Shown here one piece after another: positions 11,456-22,960 of a stretch of 64,000 nucleotides of DNA. The stretch spans positions 143,094 through 207,093 of the forward strand of contig CAJHNH020000205.1 of assembly GCA_905116865.2 (NCBI GenBank), given 5' to 3'. Made by a program: the position numbers and the translations under genes. The notes under the pieces are model-generated. The model did not search any database, was not told the DNA's origin, and saw only the letters and a list, made by a program, of their open reading frames with translations. This DNA comes from Candidula unifasciata (Eukaryota; Mollusca; Gastropoda; Stylommatophora; Geomitridae). Positions within the stretch are counted from its first letter, which is position 1. Each line of letters opens with the position of its first letter.

Positions 11456-12294
11456 TTCTACTGGACATGTACTTCTAAAGTTTACAGAAACACACTGTTA
11501 GAATTGATACAGTATTTACATTGATAAACGTGTTATCTTACAAGACATGTTTTGGAGTCTGTTGTCTGTTCAGTAAGAAGACACTGACAGAGAGCTGTTT
11601 GGTGCATACCTAATTTTTATGAGTGTTCAATTAATCTGCAGTATCCAGTGCGTAAGCGAAAAACTCTGACTTGGTCTGGTCTGTTCTGTTCAAGTGGTTG
11701 AGAACATCTTTTTCATGGTTATAACCAGTGTTTGTTTTCCTATCTGTTTCTGATTTTCTGTTAATGAGGGTTTTTACTTCTGGATAAGATAAGCTGGTAG
11801 ATTTGTGGTTTACTGCTGCCTTCCTTGACTAAAGCTTCAGTGTCAGCACTTTCATTGCCTTTGATGCCACACGTCTCAGGTAAATGTTGATAAATGTTGT
11901 CAGAAAGGTTGATTCTGCTAGATGTGTATTTTATTTAATATACGAAAGCAAGTTGTTGTTAGTAATATAGTAATTTTAAGAGATGAGATGACAAGTTAAA
12001 TGAAGTAACAAGAAACTGTTGTGAATGATGCAAGTGTTTTCAGTTCATATGATTCTCTTGTACATTTATTTCTAAAGTTTATGATCTCACATTGTTTTTT
12101 ATGCATGCATATTTATTTCTGAATTATTGACATTGTAATGCTTGTCACCACAATTACGTGTACCTGCATTCTGTAAAATATGTTTTCTCATTAAAGATTT
12201 TTACAGTGAATTCTGGGAGTTTGTATTGTGGTTTTAGCATATTTTGTATGTGTATTTCACTGTACTTTTTTTTCAAAAATGACCTTGGCTCTCA

Positions 12295-12440
12295 CGTCTA
12301 CCCAGCCTTGAGTGAGTACCGGGTGCAGTCCCAGAAAGTAGAGGCGGCCGGCGTGATGTCGACTACGTCACCGATCTTGTGCCGACTGGTCTATAAAAAT
12401 ATAGGCCTAGCCCTATATGCCCTTTACTCCTAAAGGCGTG
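12295..12440 (+). repeat. SINE tail fragment
   Basis: Contains GACTGGTCTATAAAAATA and CCTAAAGGCGTGAAAAA, which match the inverted copy at 39360-39480 closely. Confidence 0.6.
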
Positions 12441-12859
12441 AAAAAAGGTCCTTTACTTTTTTTTTTTTATTGTTTCACTGTAGGTGTGTATAGTTTGAGA
12501 TAAAATTGATCACTTGTTCATTGTTTCAGTGGGGAACTTTAGTAATGTTTTTTTAATCAGAACTACTAATGTGTGGAAGTCTCATGATGTGTGCACTTTG
12601 TACACTCATATTTTTAACCACCATTGTTAAACAATTATTTTTTATTCTCTGCAGAAATCACTGCTAAAAACAGCTATTCTTTATTTTCTGTTTTCTTTGC
12701 ACTATCTTAATATAGACTCTAGAATAAACCGTATTATGCTCTTTATGTATGCACTATTTTCCCTAAATTATGTGTCATCCAACTGTTACCTTTTCTCCAT
12801 TGTAATTAACAAACACTTTAATATTATTTCAAGTATATATTTTTACGAAGAGAAGAAAT

Positions 12860-14065
12860 ACAATCTAGAATACAATCAAGGAATACGTAATGGTATGCCC
12901 TACAAATCTGCTAAAAGCAAATGCAATTCTCATAATACAGTATAAAAAACACTGGTAATAGCAGTTGTCCTATATAGCTTTGAAACCTGGAGTAACTAGA
13001 ACAGGGTTATTCAACTAAGTTTACTCAGGACCAGTATTTTTTTTTAATATGCATCGTCGCAGGTTACAGACTCGACCCCCAGCATAGAAAGATCATTGAT
13101 ACACGACAACTGGCAATGACCAATGGGCAACCTGCTAGGCTTCTTTGGGCCGCCAGATGAATAGCCATGCACTAGAAGATAAAAAGCCTTTTACAGACTT
13201 TAAAGAATAGTTTTACAGTGAATATCTGAACACATCAAAACATCAAAGATGTCAACAGCAGGGAAGAGAGAGTTAGAAGCAACAGCTAAATTCTTGATCT
13301 ATTTATCATCATCAAGTGACTTGTTCACTGGCATGGGTTATCATGCTTCTCCACAATTAGTCTGTTTGTATCACCACTTCTTTTTCTTATTCTTTCATTC
13401 TGCATTGCTCTCTTTAGTATGAACTTCACTGTCTTTTGTAATTCACTTGGCGGCCCATAGAGTTTGGCTTCCACCAGTGTCTCTCTTGGCCTGAAGTTTC
13501 GCCCATAAATGTTGTGTTTGGGACAGTCTTGGAGGATGTGATCTTTTTTCTCAGGTGCCAGTCCACATGTGCACATCACTGTTTGCCAATTTTAAAATTT
13601 GTGTACATGTGGCTGCGCAGTCGATTGTGTCCTGTTCTGAGACGTAGAATAATGACTTGCTCTGGTCTTCCATAAATAATGTGGTAATCGTCTTTTGCTG
13701 GTTTCGGTGGCTTTCTGATTGATTTGATTATTCTCTTCTTCTGTTGATAAGAGACGGGTACATCAGTTTGTATTTGTCACCACTAATTACTGGCTTCCTG
13801 AGAGCTAATTGACTGATGTTTGTGGTATTTAGAGAAAATGGCAGACAATAGAGAGACAAAAACTCTGTACATAAACCAGTTCAGTGGGAGTAGACCATGA
13901 GGAAGATCAAGAAGACAGTTGAAAGATAATATACAGGCAGCCCTACAAACACTGCAAGTCACCAACTGAAAAGAGTAGATCAGTCATGGAAATAGATGGA
14001 GGCGAGTGATATCTGTAGCAATGAACCTCAAGGGCTCCAAATGCCAAGGCTTGAAATATTGTTTT
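12860..14065 (+). pseudogene. LINE 3' end, split by a second LINE
   Basis: Parts at about 12860-13005 and 13785-14065 correspond in order to the single copy at 24350-24955: the TATATAGCTTTGAAACCTGG block, then the tail with CACCAACTGAAAAGAG and GCAATGAACCTCAAGGG. The middle is foreign sequence on the other strand. This is a nested insertion in an already dead element. Confidence 0.6.
13325..13660 (-). pseudogene. LINE C-terminal fragment (zinc-knuckle-like end)
   Basis: On the - strand an open stretch reads CTCGLAPEKKDHILQDCP, the C-x-C...H-x4-C type end found after the RNase H domain of Jockey/I-like non-LTR elements. It lies within the interruption of the LINE at 12860-14065. Confidence 0.65.
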
Positions 14066-14795
14066 GCTTGTCCATAACTTCCTCTACATTTGTTGCTGTC
14101 TGCTCATTTGATAATATTCTGCATTCTCTGTGTTTTTAGCTCTCTTTTGCTGACGCGGTCAGCATATTTAATAGTGACATATTACTTTTTCTTCACTTCT
14201 TCATTGTGCTTTTTAAACTTAATAGTTATGTCCTAAACAATGTTTAATTGTTTGCAGTGTTCTTCTTTTGCATTTGTCCTTACAGGGATAGTTGCCACAT
14301 TATCTTATAGTTTATGGCTAGAATGCAGTATCTGCAGCTTCTGGCCCACATCTGATTTCAGAAAATACTTGATTAGTCACCTTTTGCGACTTGCTTGCTA
14401 GGTAGGTCTGTTCTGTTTTTTCCTCCGAAATCAAGATAACTGGTCTAAAATCTTTGAAGTTTTATAAATGTAGTTTTCCAGTTGTAATACTGGATTTTTG
14501 TTTCTTCTTCTGCCGCTTTTCTGATGCCCAGTAGAGCACTACATTGAAGTGCACCTCATGAAGAAATCAACATTTAATTTCTTTATATGTTGCTTTTAGT
14601 AAGTTAGTAACTTTCTATGGGATTCTCAAGTGGTCTATTAATTTCCAGAGAGATTCCCTATAATTGCTGTTTGTTTACTGAAGTATTTATACATTTTTGG
14701 ACAGTCTGTTTATTTAGTCTGTAATATAGATTGCAGTCACATTGTTCCTCAAGCTCAAATGGTGATTAGGCAGGTCATCCAAGATATACAGCCTG
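14066..14795. other. No recognised gene
   Basis: T-rich non-coding DNA before the next SINE and exon B1. Confidence 0.4.
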
Positions 14796-14799
14796 GAGC

Positions 14800-14905
14800 C
14801 CGTCTCTCTAGCGTAGTTGGCTAAACCGGAGTGAGCGGGTGACGAACTCCTTGTGGTCCGGGTTCACTCCCGGGGATAGGCAGAAAAGCCACATTTCTCC
14901 CATAT
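14800..14905 (+). repeat. tRNA-like SINE head
   Basis: A-box-like TAGCGTAGTTGGCTAAACC and B-box-like GGGTTCACTCCCGG in correct spacing. It lies 220 bases upstream of exon B1. No complete cloverleaf is evident. Confidence 0.5.
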
Positions 14906-15125
14906 TTACGGTATTTAAAATGGAATCAAGGTTGCGATATCCATAATACCGAGCCTAAGGGTTAACAACTCATGGCTTCTGGATACTAAAACAAAAAAAC
15001 ATACAGCCTGGAATAACATGGCTTGTGGTTCTTCAGAAACTAAATAAGGACATAAAGAACAGTGACTGTGTATCTGCAGCCCTATATTTGCCAACATTCA
15101 TGAGAAAATTTTTGTCTGTCTGCAG

Positions 15126-15469
15126 GGGCTGGTCGGCACCCCTGGGTGCCAGGAACTAAGTGTCCGATATCCACATGTTCAGGCAATGGCTTTGTCTGCA
15201 GATTTGATTTCCTGCGGCACTGGAATGCCAAACATGAAGAAATCATTGTTAAATACTTTTGCCCACGTTGCTCCTCGCAGTGTAAAAGACGGGGAGATAT
15301 TGTGCGACATGCTCGTGTGATGCATAATCTGGTCATTTCAACCTCGGATGTTCGTGAAGTTTATCAGCACAACCGAGAATTTGTTAGTCCATGGCCATTA
15401 ACCCTTCAGAAAGTCTTAGCCAATCCTCAGCTGTATTCTGTTAACCCAACTACTACTCAGACACAGTGA
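15126..15469 (+). CDS. Alternative 3'-terminal zinc-finger exon B1
   Basis: Acceptor TTTTTGTCTGTCTGCAG ends at 15125; phase 1 entry (GG, then GCT GGT CGG) gives 113 codons to TGA. Order: a W-x-P-G lead (WVPGTKCP), finger 1 C-x4-C-x13-H-x4-H (residues about 14-38), the 8-residue linker EEIIVKYF, finger 2 C-x2-C-x12-H-x4-H (CPRCSSQC...HARVMH), then a spacer and the conserved tail YQHNREFVSPWPLTLQKVL. It is the longest-tailed class B exon, with a further 14 residues rich in T and Q. The ATG at 15146 is internal to the domain and is unlikely to be used. Probably a DNA-binding and partner-binding isoform end. Confidence 0.88.
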
Positions 15470-16190
15470 TATGGTGTATTACTTATGTGAGATCTTTTCA
15501 AAATTATTCACTCTGTGACCGAGAAAATTACAGTTGGTCACCAGAGGACTGATTGGATTGTTAATATTTGTAAAATTTGAATGTTCTTAAAGCTGACAAA
15601 TGAATGTTTGTATGGTTGTGCAGTGTATAGACTTGTTGATGGTAAATTAATTATTGTATGTATTCCTGTAAATATAAGTGTATGTATCTATTTGTGTGCG
15701 GGTATGCGATTTAAAAAAAATATAAAGCTTATAAAACGCAGTTCTGCAGAATACAAAACACGCTTTTCAAAATACAGAGCACACTTCTATAGAATACAAA
15801 CATATGCTGAAACACAATTCTTTGAATGATACAAAAATGTGCAGGAATACAGTAGGATACATGTGTGTTCTCGTCGGCAGCTTTTCATATAAACAAAATG
15901 ACATGTATTTGCTGAAACACCGTTATTTGCTAAAGCACATTTTTTATTGTAGAGTAACATAATTGTAATAAGCTTTATGTTAATAATCTGCGTTCGTATG
16001 CGTAAAGATTCGACATCACAGCATTCAGAAAAAGCCCACATTAGCTCCGTCCCTCTCCACAATAGTCAGTCAGAAGTCTTATGGTACCCATTTTCATCTG
16101 GTTAAGTACAAGTCTTGCCATTCTCCGATATATAGTGCTCAAAGATCAAAGTCAGAATTACCTAAAGCTGTCATTTGATAGTTTTGTGCT
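15470..16190. other. Probable 3' UTR or intron; LINE trace on the - strand
   Basis: No exon seen. A repeated ACACNNTTCT/GAATACA pattern occurs around 15735-15970, and 15990-16050 resembles on the - strand the FSECCDVES end of the Jockey-like LINE tails found elsewhere. Confidence 0.4.
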
Positions 16191-16194
16191 TGAA

Positions 16195-16835
16195 GATTGT
16201 ATTGTGTGACAGTTTCTTTTAGAATGTGATTAAACAGTAGAGGCAGAAGTATATTTAACATCTTGTGACAGTTTCTTTTAGAATGTGATCAAACAGTAGA
16301 GGCAGAAGTATTTTTAACATCTTGTGACAGTTTCTTTCAGAATGTGATCAAACAGTAGAGGCAGAAGTATTTTTAACATCTTGTGACAGTTTCTTTTAGA
16401 ATGTAATCAAACAGTAGAGGCAGAAGTATTTTTAACATCTTGTGACAGTTTCTTTCAGAATGTGATCAAACAGTAGAGGCAGAAGTATTTTTAACATCTT
16501 GTGACAGTTTCTTTTAGAATGTAATCAAACAGTAGAGGCAGAAGTATTTTTAACATCTTGTGACAGTTTCTTTCAGAATGTGATCAAACAGTAGAGGCAG
16601 AAGTATTTTTAACATCTTGGGACAGTTTCTTTTAGAATTTGATCAAACAGTAGAGGCAGAAGTATTTTTAACATCTTGTGACAGTTTCTTTTAGAATGTA
16701 ATCAAACAGTAGAGGCAGAAGTATTTTTAACATCTTGTGACAGTTTCTTTTAGAATGTAATCAAACAGTAGAGGCAGAAGTATTTTTAACATCTTGTGAC
16801 AGTTTCTTTTAGAATGGGATAAGTAGAGGCAAACA
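16195..16835 (+). repeat. 59-bp minisatellite, 11 copies, with alternating units
   Basis: Units start TGTGACAGTTTCTTTTAG. Units 3-7 alternate between a TTTCAGAATGTGATC form and a TTTTAGAATGTAATC form, a 118-bp higher-order period. Each unit carries GTTTCTTTTAG/A, which is acceptor-like. Confidence 0.9.
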
Positions 16836-16841
16836 TTTTTA

Positions 16842-17045
16842 GGCTCTCCTCCGAATAATGGTCCAAAATTGTCCAGGCTAAAAAAAAATACCTTAACAGG
16901 GCCTCAGTCATATGTAAATTTTGGACTCTTTTCTGGTGAGTACCCCGCGGCAAAAGTGGGATTAATTTCCAGCAAAAATTTTGCAAAAAAGGAAAATTAT
17001 CACAAAAGTATCACTATGGCAGGCAGGCAGGCCATCAGCTCCAAC
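16842..17045 (+). mobile_element. MITE family copy, left end only
   Basis: Starts GGCTCTCCTCCGAATAATGG, the terminus of the family with full copies at 44408 and 45055, and continues with ACCTTAACAGGGCCTCAG. Downstream at about 17258-17273 an interior CTAGTTGTAAACC block is shared with the 45-kb copy, so the array at 17049 probably grew inside the element. Confidence 0.6.
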
Positions 17046-17048
17046 ACT

Positions 17049-17200
17049 GGGTCCTTGGCGTAACTTCTCCCCTGGGTCCTAGGTGTAACTTCTCCCCTGG
17101 GTCCTAGGTTTAACTTCTCCCCTAGGTCCAAGGTTTAACATCTCTCCTGGGTCTTAGGTTTAACTTCTCCCCTGGGTCCTAAGTTTAACTTCTCCCTGAC
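17049..17200 (+). repeat. 26-bp minisatellite, about 6 copies
   Basis: Units close to TAACTTCTCCCCTGGGTCC plus TAGGTT. Confidence 0.8.
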
Positions 17201-17351
17201 TGATTAAGAATTTGCTTAAATCAAATTTATTGGGTTAAACGGTGCTGATTTCTCAGTCTAGTTGTAAACCTCAACCTTTCAAAGGTCAGCTCAGAAGCAG
17301 AAGGAGGAGGTTGCATCAAGTAAAACAATTCCTCATACAACAGGGTAAGAG

Positions 17352-17583
17352 TGCAACAGATAGGTAACTGTGACTGCAACAGATGGGTAACTGTGACTGC
17401 AATAGATGGGTAACTGTGACTGCAACAGATGCCTATTTAATCCATATCTCTGGTGTGTGAATAGAGTAAAACATTCACACACCAGAGATATGGATTAAAT
17501 AGGCATCTGTTGCAGTCACAGTTACCCATCTATTGCAGTCACAGTTACCCATCTGTTGCAGTCACAGTTACCTATCTGTTGCA
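17352..17583. repeat. Perfect 111-bp inverted repeat with a 10-base loop
   Basis: Left arm 17352-17462 and right arm 17473-17583 are exact reverse complements by my reading; the loop is AGAGTAAAAC. The arms contain copies of the 23-bp unit of the adjacent array, in opposite orientation on each side. RNA from either strand would form a very stable hairpin about 310 bases before the exon B2 acceptor. Confidence 0.92.
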
Positions 17584-17876
17584 GTCACAGTTACCTATCT
17601 GTTGCAGTCACAGTTACCCATCTATTGCAGTCACAGTTACCTATCTGTTGCAGTCACAGTTACCTATCTGTTGCAGTCACAGTTACCCATCTGTTGCAGT
17701 CACAGTTACCTATCTGTTGCAGTCACAGTTACCTATCTGTTGCAGTCACAGTTACCTATCTGTTGCAGTCACAGTTACCTATCTGTTGCAGTCACAGTTA
17801 CCTATCTGTTGCAGTCACAGTTACCTATCTGTTGCAGTCACAGTTACCTATCTGTTGCAGTCACAGTTATCCATCT
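17506..17876 (+). repeat. 23-bp minisatellite, about 16 copies
   Basis: Unit CTGTTGCAGTCACAGTTAC plus CTAT, with CTATC and CCATC variants. All three forward frames stay open across it, which gives spurious long frames. Each unit has TTGCAG and TCACAG, so it adds more than 30 AG dinucleotides in acceptor-like context upstream of the true acceptor at 17895. Confidence 0.93.
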
Positions 17877-17895
17877 GGTTTTCATTTCTTGGCAG

Positions 17896-18227
17896 GGTCG
17901 GAGACATTCAAGGAGACTGTCTTCTGGAAGCCCCATGACCCTTGTCCTGTAGAAGGCTGTCAGGGAAAGCATTTCAACAGCAGGAACCATTTCTCTTCCC
18001 ACTGGACAGAGAAGCACCAAAAAATTGTCATGATGTACACCTGTCCTTACTGCAGTCGAGCTCAGAAAAGGAAGAGAGATGTGTCCCGTCATGTGCTACT
18101 AGCTCATAAAGTTAATATGGATCCAGAGGAATTGGATGGGGAATTCCTGCCAAATCAGCAGTATATGAGTCCAGGGACATTAACGTTGGAACAGATCCTG
18201 GGCACTCCCACAGTCGGAATAGAGTAA
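17896..18227 (+). CDS. Alternative 3'-terminal zinc-finger exon B2
   Basis: Acceptor GGTTTTCATTTCTTGGCAG ends at 17895. Phase 1 entry (GG, then TCG GAG ACA) gives 109 codons to TAA. Lead FWKPHDPCP is the W-x-P motif of class B. Finger 1 is C-x4-C-x13-H-x4-H (CPVEGC...HWTEKH), linker QKIVMMYT (8 residues), finger 2 C-x2-C-x12-H-x4-H (CPYCSRAQ...HVLLAH). An acidic spacer (DPEELDGE) leads to the most diverged tail, NQQYMSPGTLTLEQILG. The frame is open upstream only because of the minisatellite, so the exon start is set by the acceptor and phase, not by open length. Confidence 0.88.
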
Positions 18228-18569
18228 AACAGTAGTTGGCACCACGGCATTCTGGCTAAGGCATTGTGAACACGCTTCATAATTTTGAGGTGCCAATCTT
18301 GATCCCATATACTGGCAATTTGGCAGCAGACCTTGCCTTGGTTTCGACAGTGGAATTGAAAAGTTCGCTTATTCATTTTTTATAGAAGTGAACATATTAG
18401 AAAAAAAATGTATTATATTGCTAGGAAGCAAATACTGCAAACTGTATGTGTGGAAACAGATACTACAAACATGTTGTAGATAGGTGTATACTTTTAAAAA
18501 TCTCTTCTTTTTTTCTTCAGCGTTAACATTTTCCAAAGCCAAGAATTTAAATCAAGAAATGTAGATTTT

Positions 18570-19720
18570 CTTCTTTTATCATCTCACTGATACCAGGTTG
18601 TAGCCCAGTATTGTAGTTTTCTGTATTTGTCTTGCGCTTCATGGGTGGCTTGAGTGATGGATTTGTTAATCTTTTTTGCAGGTTTCAGCTACACTGTTTA
18701 TCCATCTCTTTCTTGGTCTTCCTCTCGCCTTCCTCCCAGATGTTATACTGTAAACAGTCTTAAATGCAGTCTGGTCTGGCTGCATTCTCACTAGATGGCT
18801 AAACCATTTCATTCATTGTCAATATAATTTAGACATGGTCTTATTCTAACTTTCTCTCTAATGCTGGTATTTCGTAACACTGTCTCGTCTAGTGTTTTTA
18901 ATGGCCTTGTGGAGTCAGCGCATTTCATATGTGGTTATTTTATGTTCTAGTGCCCTATTCATTGTCCATGTTTGCCAATGATAACATAAAGTAGGGATAA
19001 AGATGCTATTAATCATTTGCTGTTTTGCTGGAAGGGAGACATTTGGGTGTCTAAGCAGTGGGCTAACTGGCAGATGACAGCATCTGGCTTCTATCTTTTT
19101 ATGAAGTCTGCCATCCTCTTTAAACCTGCTTCCTAAATATTGGAATTCTTGTACTTGTTTGATTGTAGTACCGTTAACATAAACCTTCATGATATTATGT
19201 TTCCTGCCTATCTTTATTACCTCAGTTTTAGCTGTGTTTATTCTTATGTCATACTTTGTGTAGGCTTGATCTAAGGAGTCAGTATGGTGTTGGAAATTCT
19301 GTTCTTGGTGGTTTATTAGACTTTAATCGTCTGCAAAAAGAAGTTCATTGATGTCTTCAGTGTCTGTATTTGCCTCCTGTTGTTATTTTATCCATGTAAG
19401 TAATGAACAGCAGTAGAGAGAGGACACATCCCTGTCTGATACCTGGTGAGATAAGGAACCAGTCTGTCATTTGTTCTGTTGTTCATACTGCCTTTTGTTG
19501 TTCTTACTGTGCACCGACTATCTTGGTAAAGAGCTATGATGTTACCAAATAATTTATCTTGAATACCATAATCATCTCGAATTTTCCATAGTTTGCATCT
19601 GTTGACTCGATCGAACACCTTCTCGTGATCTAGAAATATACAATGTTGACTTCTATCATATTTAATAGACTGCTCGCATACCTGCCTTTAAAAATATATC
19701 ATCAATACAGCTCTTTCCAT
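18570..19720 (-). pseudogene. LINE reverse transcriptase fragment
   Basis: On the - strand about 19388-19630 reads FDRVNRCKLWKIRDDYGI, the D-x-V segment of a non-LTR reverse transcriptase, and 18915-19190 reads VQEFQYLGSRFKEDG, the thumb region with the usual YLGS motif. Stops separate them. A related + strand fragment is at 22640-22960. Confidence 0.75.
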
Positions 19721-20285
19721 TCTCCGCAGGCACCGGTTCATAACTGTTTGTAGGTCATAAATAATTGTTTTAATTGTTGTACATGATTCAGCTCTGATTT
19801 GACAATAAAGCTAAATTTTATAAGTCTAGAACTAGTTTTAATTTCCTTTGGCTTCCTCAGATTTTCTAGTCCTGTGGAATCTCCTCTTGTCATTTTGTTT
19901 TTATATTTTAAAAACAATCATATCATAGATTTTTATTATGTCATTTTGAAATTGTTACTGTTTTGATTTTGAAGTCTCTGAAGACCTCAATTTCCTCTAG
20001 AGTGATGTTTGGTCCAGTGCATTTTCTGTTATCTTGCAGTGTAGGATAGCTTCAACTTGTGCAGGAAGTTTTTCAGACTACTCTGGCCAAGGTACAGGCA
20101 TGTTTTACATTCATAAAATCTGTTTCAACACTGTTCTCCCAACTTTTGTCAATGGGAAAATGTACATTCACAACCTTGAGATATTCTATATTCCCTTTTC
20201 ATTCATTGGGACAATTTTTACAAATTAAACCACACTTCCCACAAACATAACACCATAACAGTCACTACCTGATCAAATAGGTTAC
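19721..20285. other. No recognised gene
   Basis: Short frames only. No zinc-finger pattern or splice context. Confidence 0.4.
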
Positions 20286-20287
20286 AC

Positions 20288-20690
20288 AGAGAACAGTTAT
20301 CAGATCATATAAGACTGTTACCTCTAAGAAAAGTTGTCAGATTTCTTAGAGCTGTCACCTCTGAGAAAAGTTAACAGATTCCATAAGTCTATTACCTTAG
20401 AGGAAAGTTATCAGATCCTATAAGTGTGTACCTCTGAGAAAAGATATCAGATCCCATAAGTTTGTTACTTCTGAGAAAAGATATCAGATTCCATAAGTTT
20501 GTTACTTCTGAGAAAGTTATCAGATCCCATAAGTTTGTTACTTCTGAGAAAAGATATCAGATCCCATAAGTTTGTTACTTCTGAGAAAAGATATCAGATC
20601 CCATAAGTTTGTTACTTCTGAGAAAGTTATCAGATCCCATAAGTGTGTACCTCTGAGAAAAGATATCAGATCCTATAAGGCTGTTACCTC
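20288..20690 (+). repeat. 36-37 bp minisatellite, about 11 copies
   Basis: Units around AGATATCAGATCCCATAAG followed by TTTGTTACTTCTGAGAAA. It lies in the interval between exons B2 and B3. Confidence 0.85.
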
Positions 20691-21082
20691 ATTTACAATA
20701 TTTAAAAAAGACCTCATTCAAGCCATTTGTGTATGTGTGTATCCATATGTATGTGCTTGCATTCATGTGTATGTATGACTGACAAGAATTTATGTAAAGT
20801 TTAGGATAATCAACATATGAGTGTCTGATACATTTGTTTAGCTTTTTATTTTTTAATTATGCTTCATTAATTACTTTTCCAAGTGACTGTTTATTATTTA
20901 CCATGTTCTCATATGAGTCCTATATTTTAACTTGTCACAAACTTTGAAAATGTCTGCAACCTGCAAATTTTCCATGATCTTTGTAAGCATAAATGAAATA
21001 CAATCAGAAATACGCACAGAAATCTTGTTGGTTTTGTTTTGAATGAAATGTTTGATTATTTGGCGCTGCAGTTTGAAAATGT

Positions 21083-21345
21083 CTTCTTCTACCTTTCTTT
21101 TTTCTTTGTGTTCACCCACCTGCAGACTTTGTTCTTGCTCCAGAACCTGAATGTTGTATGCACATCTGATTCAAACGTCTGGCTTATTTGTATAGACTCT
21201 TGGTTACTTACCTCTCAGTCAGATGCAATGACTTCAGAGGAAGCCCCCAATTAGTCAACTCCTGCGACCTGTTTGTTGGGGAGGCAGTGGGTCTATTCTT
21301 GTTTTTCCCACAATAGCACCCCTGAATCCACACGGGGGAACTTCC
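21083..21345 (-). repeat. SINE-like repeat R1, partial
   Basis: Has the CTCCAGAACCTGAATG and GACTTCAGAGGAAGCCCCC blocks and the AATCCACACGGGG end; the part near the GAA tail is shortened. Confidence 0.7.
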
Positions 21346-21894
21346 ACCTTTCAGCTCACACCAACCCTGTTGTGAATTTGTTCATGATGACTGGATTTTT
21401 TTTACTGTTGTCTGCAAGATGAGGTCTTTAGTCACCAACCCTCCTTGCTGCCTCATAAGAGATATTGGTTATAGTGTTTGTTTACCTCCCTTACTTGCCC
21501 CGCTTACACGCTGTTGTTGCTTAGTTTTTTTTATTGTATTGAATGGACTGTAAAAGGGGAATATTAACAAGCCTGGTATTATCTACACTGACATGTTACA
21601 AAACAGTATTCCAATGAAACATGAAGTCTTAACACTTCAAGTTCCAGAAGGTTTCACAGCAGTGGTGAAAATAACCACTTATGAGTGAATGACTTTCAAA
21701 GAGGAGCTCTGCAGCTTAAAGGAGGTTAGTGAATGCGGTTAACAATTTCACGATTATTGAGTACTAGGGTTCGTTCCCCGTGGTGAAAGGCTTAAAAAGG
21801 CCACCCTTCTCGTGGTGTTTGGACAATGGTACAGGAGTGATACCATGGAAGAGACCGAGGTCTCACCATTTAATAGACCCAGGTAGTTGGCACC

Positions 21895-22265
21895 CTTTAG
21901 ATTTTTTTTCTCCATGTCGTGCCAGTGTGTTGGGAAATAAGCAGGCTGATAGACTGGCCTGTTCTGCACCACTTGATGGTGAGCTGATGACAAGCCTAAT
22001 GTTTTGAGGGTCCTTTGGAAGTGAGTGAACAGTGAGAAAGCACAAATAGATCATTACTATTTGAGGAGAATGGTGGTGCGAGGAGTTACCAGGGGATCTG
22101 GTCGCCGCTCAGCACAAGTGAAAGGCCGGGCGGATATACAGTCAGACAGTTACTGGTGCCATTGGAATTGGAACTTATCACTTGCTGCTGAAGATGGAGA
22201 CGAAGCGCTTATGGGAGTGTCTTGAGTGCTGTAATGTCGATTCTTAATTCAACACTTAAAAACCA
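21895..22265 (+). pseudogene. Jockey-like LINE 3' end (after RNase H)
   Basis: Frames read ASVLGNKQADRLACSAPL, the C-terminal part of the LINE RNase H domain, and then the long tail conserved in copies at 31025 (-), 32330 (+), 37215 (-) and 38620 (-). Ends near the GAGTGCTGTAATGTCGATTC terminus. Frameshifted. Confidence 0.75.
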
Positions 22266-22639
22266 CGTAATATTCTCAAAAACAATAGTGGTCTACAACC
22301 TTCACTGTAGGGATGGCACAGATTTGATTTTTTCAACAACAAAAAATGCATTTCTGAAATGACATTGATGAAATGACTGTTGAAATGACAACTGGAGAAG
22401 CCAGACTTCTTTGGTAAATCCTTATCCAAATGTAAATATAAATAGCATCATGTCTTGGAAACTAACATACTTTGGCTACATTTAATCCTACAGTGGCTTA
22501 TAAAGTACATTAAAGGACAACATATTTCGTTAAAGAAGAGGCAGGGGTCAACCAGCATTAAGGTGGACATAGTATATTGCACATGCCTTGAACATGACAA
22601 TATATGAGTTAGAGGAATTGAAAAGCGTTTTTTTTTTTT

Positions 22640-22960
22640 TTTAGCAGGACATGATAGGACAATGCAAGTCAGCAGAACTCCTGACCAACTAAACACACAG
22701 TTGAATTGTTCTGGCCTGAAACAAGTTAGGGAATTTACATATCTAGCATGTGTGACCACGGAGGATGGCAGAATCTGTACAGAAATGGAAACCAGGTGTC
22801 AGAAAGCAAGTGCACTTATATAGCAATTTTCACCATTATTAAGACGTCCAAACATATCTATGAGTGCAGAGAAACAGATTATAAATAAACAGCGTATTCA
22901 TTCCATCACTGAGCTACTAGTGCCAAGGACCTACTACAATATGATATGTCTTCATTATAC
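22640..22960 (+). pseudogene. LINE reverse transcriptase thumb fragment
   Basis: Reads VREFTYLACVTTEDGR and LLRRPNISMSAEKQII, matching in order the - strand copy at 18915-19190 (YLGSRFKEDG, LLRHPNVSLPAKQQM). Confidence 0.65.

Noticed and set aside
16195..16835. CRISPR-like array
   Set aside because: Repeats are contiguous with no unique spacers, and the window is plainly eukaryotic.
17510..17895. Long open frames in all three forward frames
   Set aside because: They come from the 23-bp repeat lacking stops in any frame; only the part after 17896 has finger structure and an acceptor.
20034..20250. Possible decayed finger exon
   Set aside because: Acceptor-like CAG present, but no Cys/His spacing in any frame.
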